This document shows positions 8,960 to 10,967 of a DNA stretch of 10,967 nucleotides, piece by piece (position 1 is the first letter of the stretch; the number at the start of each line of letters is the position of its first letter). Location: NCBI GenBank assembly GCA_946886185.1, contig CAMPIC010000045.1, positions 1-10,967 of the forward strand, read 5' to 3'. The position numbers and the translations under genes are program-made. The notes under the pieces are model-generated. The model was not told the origin of the DNA. It made no database searches and saw only the letters and a program-made list of their open reading frames with translations. Origin of the DNA: an uncultured bacterium (GTDB lineage: Bacteria > Eisenbacteria > RBG-16-71-46 > CAIMUX01).

Positions 8960-9944
8960 GACCGCTCCGATAGGCGAACATCGCGATCGCCGAGTTGTAG
9001 GCGCCATCGTTCTCCCGCTGTTCCGCGAGCCCGCAGACCCACTCGATCCAGCCAGCCGTCTGACCGGTCGCATTGGCCTGATCGAGCGTGGACTTCAGCG
9101 CCGCGCCCAATCCGGAGGCTCCGGGGAACCGCTCCACGAAAGTCCGCCAGTATTCGGCCGCCCCGGCCGCGTCCATGCGGAAGAACGCGTAGTAGCGAGC
9201 CATTGCGCGCACGGCTTTCTCCGCATGACCCTGGGCGGAATCTGGGTCCTTCTCCAGCACCGACTCCATCAGGATCCGGGCATCCTCCTCGCGCGCTCGC
9301 TCGAGATACTTCTCCATCAACGCGACGCGGAGCGCGAGATCGTCAGGATTGGCCTGGACGCGCGCTTCCATCTCGGGAATCGGATCGACGCCGGTCATCA
9401 ATTCCGAAGCCTCGACCATCCAGGTCGCTTTGCTTTGGTAACCCACGACCCGATTGATCTCCGATCCATCCGAATCGAGGAGGAGCACCGCGGGCAGTCC
9501 GGTGATCGGATAGCGATGGCGGAAGGAATAGCTCTCCGGCGCGTCTGAAGGAATCTTGATCGCGATCGCATCTCCGACCAGGCGCACGCCGTCGGGAGTG
9601 TTCCAGACCTCTTCGTCCATCACTCCACACTGATGGCAGGAGGCGGACCATACGTCCACCACCAGCATCTTGTTGTCCTTGGCGGCCGCCTGGAGCGCTT
9701 CCTCGAACGTCAGGGTGGTCCACTGCACCCCTGTTGCGCCGGCTTGCGTTTGCGACTGCTGTGCGGTCCCCTGTTCCGTGGCGTCCGTCTTGTCTCCGCC
9801 GCAGGCCGCAACGGAAACCACTGCGCCGAGGAGAAGGATGCGGCGCAAATCGCTCGGCCGATACCATGCGCGCCTCGGTCGTCCGGAGGTTCCTCGCGCG
9901 AGCACCCTCGCTCGCAAGTCCTGCATTCTCGGCTCAACGTTCAT
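8862..9944 (-). CDS. Thioredoxin-fold lipoprotein with helical C-terminal region
   Basis: A predicted exported protein of 360 aa. RRILLLGAVVSVAAC (34-48) is a good type II signal with VAAC lipobox and Cys48, followed by a Gly/Gln/Thr tether. Residues 75-190 form a thioredoxin-like domain: a KMLVVDVWSASCHQC active site with C103 and C106, and a TGLP cis-proline at 151. It resembles the DsbD C-terminal domain or thioredoxin_7 proteins. Residues 190-360 are Ala/Glu/Arg-rich helices, possibly TPR-like. The start at 9944 has GGGAGGT 4 nt upstream. That leaves an unusually long 33-residue n-region; a TTG at 9848 would give a canonical 16-residue signal, and the frame stays open to 10007. A periplasmic thiol-disulfide role is inferred from the CxxC; partner unknown. 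It is convergent with, and overlaps by 98 bp, the GT4 gene. Confidence 0.85.
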   Translation of the reverse strand: MNVEPRMQDLRARVLARGTSGRPRRAWYRPSDLRRILLLGAVVSVAACGGDKTDATEQGTAQQSQTQAGATGVQWTTLTFEEALQAAAKDNKMLVVDVWSASCHQCGVMDEEVWNTPDGVRLVGDAIAIKIPSDAPESYSFRHRYPITGLPAVLLLDSDGSEINRVVGYQSKATWMVEASELMTGVDPIPEMEARVQANPDDLALRVALMEKYLERAREEDARILMESVLEKDPDSAQGHAEKAVRAMARYYAFFRMDAAGAAEYWRTFVERFPGASGLGAALKSTLDQANATGQTAGWIEWVCGLAEQRENDGAYNSAIAMFAYRSGLKGECLAKAAERAARAGGGAAGIDTVAVHLRS

Positions 9945-10036
9945 CCCGACCTCCCTCGATTCGTGGCGCGCCTTGCCGACGCGCGTTTCGATGCGCGGAC
10001 CTTCCAACGAGGGGAGACAATACCCGATCGGGAGAG
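9945..10036. promoter_or_regulatory. Short divergent intergenic region
   Basis: These 92 bp separate the lipoprotein gene from the membrane-protein gene and must hold their divergent promoters if the annotated starts are right. The clear element is the GGGAGGT Shine-Dalgarno site of the lipoprotein at 9949-9955 (minus strand). No convincing -35/-10 pair was found. Confidence 0.35.
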
Positions 10037-10745
10037 ATGCAGGTACAATCCGACGGCGTGTCCAGGGGAGTGCACATCGGACTCATCATCCTCGCCGGGG
10101 CGATCACGCTCGGACGCTTCGTTCCGGGCCCCTGGGCGTGGGGATTCAACCAGTTTGCCTATCTCCCTTCCTGGATGTTCGCGATCTGGCTCGCCGGATG
10201 CGCTCTGGCGCTCTGGCCGCGGACCGCGAGCGCGCTGAGCCGCCTCCTGGACGGCCGGACTGCGCGCTGGTTGCTCGTATCCCGCTCGGCCCCGTTCGCT
10301 GCCGCCGGGATCGCCGCCGGGCTCGCGCTCGCCTTCGGGCGCAGCTCCCACTTTCTCGGGGATGGGACCTGGCTGGCCGCGAGCGCGCGGATCAGCTGTA
10401 TCGCTACGGATCCGCACTGGCGGGGGCGATCGCGGCCGCGACGCACTTGATCCTGGTCCGACGACTTCCGTGGGAGCTCTGGCAAAGAACGCTTCTCTAT
10501 CTGCTCTTGTTCGCGACTCCGCCGGTCGTCCTCTACTTCGGTTATGTGGAGAGCTATGGCTTTCTCTATGCGGCCCTGACCGCCTTCCTGCTCGCGGCGA
10601 TTTTGGCGCTGGAGGGTCGCGCTCCTCTCTGGCTCGCCTCCACGATGTTCGGAGCGGGGCTCTTCCTGCATCTGAGCGCGCTCTTCACCGCGCCCGTGCT
10701 TCTCCTGCTGCGTTTTCTCGCGCCCGGAGGAAGCGCGCTGAAAAG
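10037..10745 (+). pseudogene. Polytopic membrane protein (GT-C-like), frameshifted and truncated
   Basis: The frame from ATG 10037 gives MQVQSDGVSRGVHIG, three or so membrane helices and then HFLGDGTWLAA at about 10349-10381, after which it degenerates and stops at 10450. The neighbouring frame takes over from about 10381 with ERADQLYRYGSALAG and continues through helices with PPVVLYFGYVESYGFLY and LFLHLSALFTAPVLLLLRF. One missing base near 10376-10381 restores a single protein. It loses membrane-protein character after about 10745, where opposite-strand egtB sequence begins. The FLGDG and GYVESY segments resemble uncharacterised GT-C-like integral membrane proteins. The start is uncertain: the GGGAG before ATG 10037 is too close, and GTG 10058 and 10070 are alternatives. 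It diverges from the lipoprotein gene. Confidence 0.7.
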
Positions 10746-10967
10746 CCGTATCATGTGCTGGTCGACGTGCGCCCGGTATTCATGGACGTCATTTACAGTT
10801 GGCCGCGACAACCGGCCGCGGTCGGCTTGCAGCATGTGGACGCCGGCGCCTTCATAGTAACTATTGAAGAGGTAGGAAAACCGTGGATGGAAATGTTTAT
10901 AATGCTTCAGATAGGGCACGAGGACGAGCTCTTCAAAAAACCAGGTCGTGTGCGCGAGGTGCCACTT
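10746..10967 (-). CDS. egtB: Ergothioneine biosynthesis protein EgtB-like, N-terminal fragment
   Basis: Read from the window edge on the minus strand, the frame is KWHLAHTTWFFEELVL, then HPRFSYLFNSYYEGAG, RGRLSRPTV and EYRAHVDQHMIRLF. This is the conserved N-terminal DinB-like domain of EgtB, the iron(II)-dependent enzyme that joins hercynine to a cysteine-containing thiol with O2 to form the sulfoxide intermediate of ergothioneine. The true start lies beyond the window. The match ends at about 10740-10755, before the expected HxxxHxE iron-ligand motif, where the frame runs into antisense of the membrane protein. Base composition is visibly less GC-rich than the rest, with AT-rich codons such as AAA, CAT and AAT. 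It is a broken gene by rearrangement or, more likely, a chimeric contig end. Confidence 0.8.

Noticed and set aside
10021..10049. TACAAT at 10044-10049 as a -10 box
   Set aside because: No -35-like hexamer lies 16-18 bp upstream, and it falls inside the annotated start region of the membrane-protein gene. It would matter only if the gene starts at GTG 10058 or 10070.
10746..10857. C-terminus of the membrane protein continuing to the stop at 10857
   Set aside because: The translated tail is rich in Ser, Arg and Cys with no membrane segment, while the opposite strand reads as a convincing EgtB domain across the same bases.

Overview
The window is GC-rich bacterial DNA with a very high density of GATC. 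It comes from an organism with a Gram-negative type envelope: it encodes a tripartite RND metal-efflux system with a lipoprotein-like adaptor, a second predicted lipoprotein, and a polysaccharide flippase with partner glycosyltransferases. The sequence gives no safe name for the lineage. An uncultured or poorly sampled high-GC phylum assembled from a metagenome would fit, particularly because the right end looks chimeric.

Layout. Positions 1-45 carry the last codons of an upstream gene whose stop overlaps the next start (ATGA). Positions 42-4592 (+) are a heavy-metal efflux pair: a CzcB/CusB-like periplasmic adaptor with two Cys/His metal-binding units near its N-terminus, and a CzcA-type RND permease with an intact proton-relay signature. 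After a 17-bp convergent gap comes a minus-strand pair at 4610-7382: a Wzx-type polysaccharide flippase followed, with an 8-bp overlap and a TTG start, by a GT-C (ArnT/PMT-like) membrane glycosyltransferase. A divergent control region at 7383-7723 separates the flippase from a plus-strand GT4-like glycosyltransferase (7724-8959). That enzyme overlaps tail to tail by 98 bp with a thioredoxin-fold lipoprotein on the minus strand (8862-9944). The right end holds a frameshifted, truncated polytopic membrane protein (+, 10037 to about 10745). It abuts, at a sharp junction, the N-terminal part of an EgtB-like ergothioneine synthase in the opposite orientation (to the window end).

How they work together. 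The first module exports divalent metal ions from the periplasm or cytoplasm. The middle module probably builds and exports a surface or exopolysaccharide: the flippase moves lipid-linked sugar, the GT-C enzyme works on the periplasmic side, and the cytosolic GT4 enzyme extends the glycan. The thioredoxin lipoprotein would act on periplasmic thiols or disulfides.

The most interesting signals are in the divergent region. Both polysaccharide genes there are preceded by a tiny ORF with a strong Shine-Dalgarno site whose stop codon overlaps the gene's start (ATGA). On the flippase side the leader ORF contains a strong hairpin that buries the flippase's own Shine-Dalgarno-like sequence, which suggests expression that depends on leader translation. 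The last kilobase should be treated with caution, because a frameshift and a probable chimeric junction both fall there.
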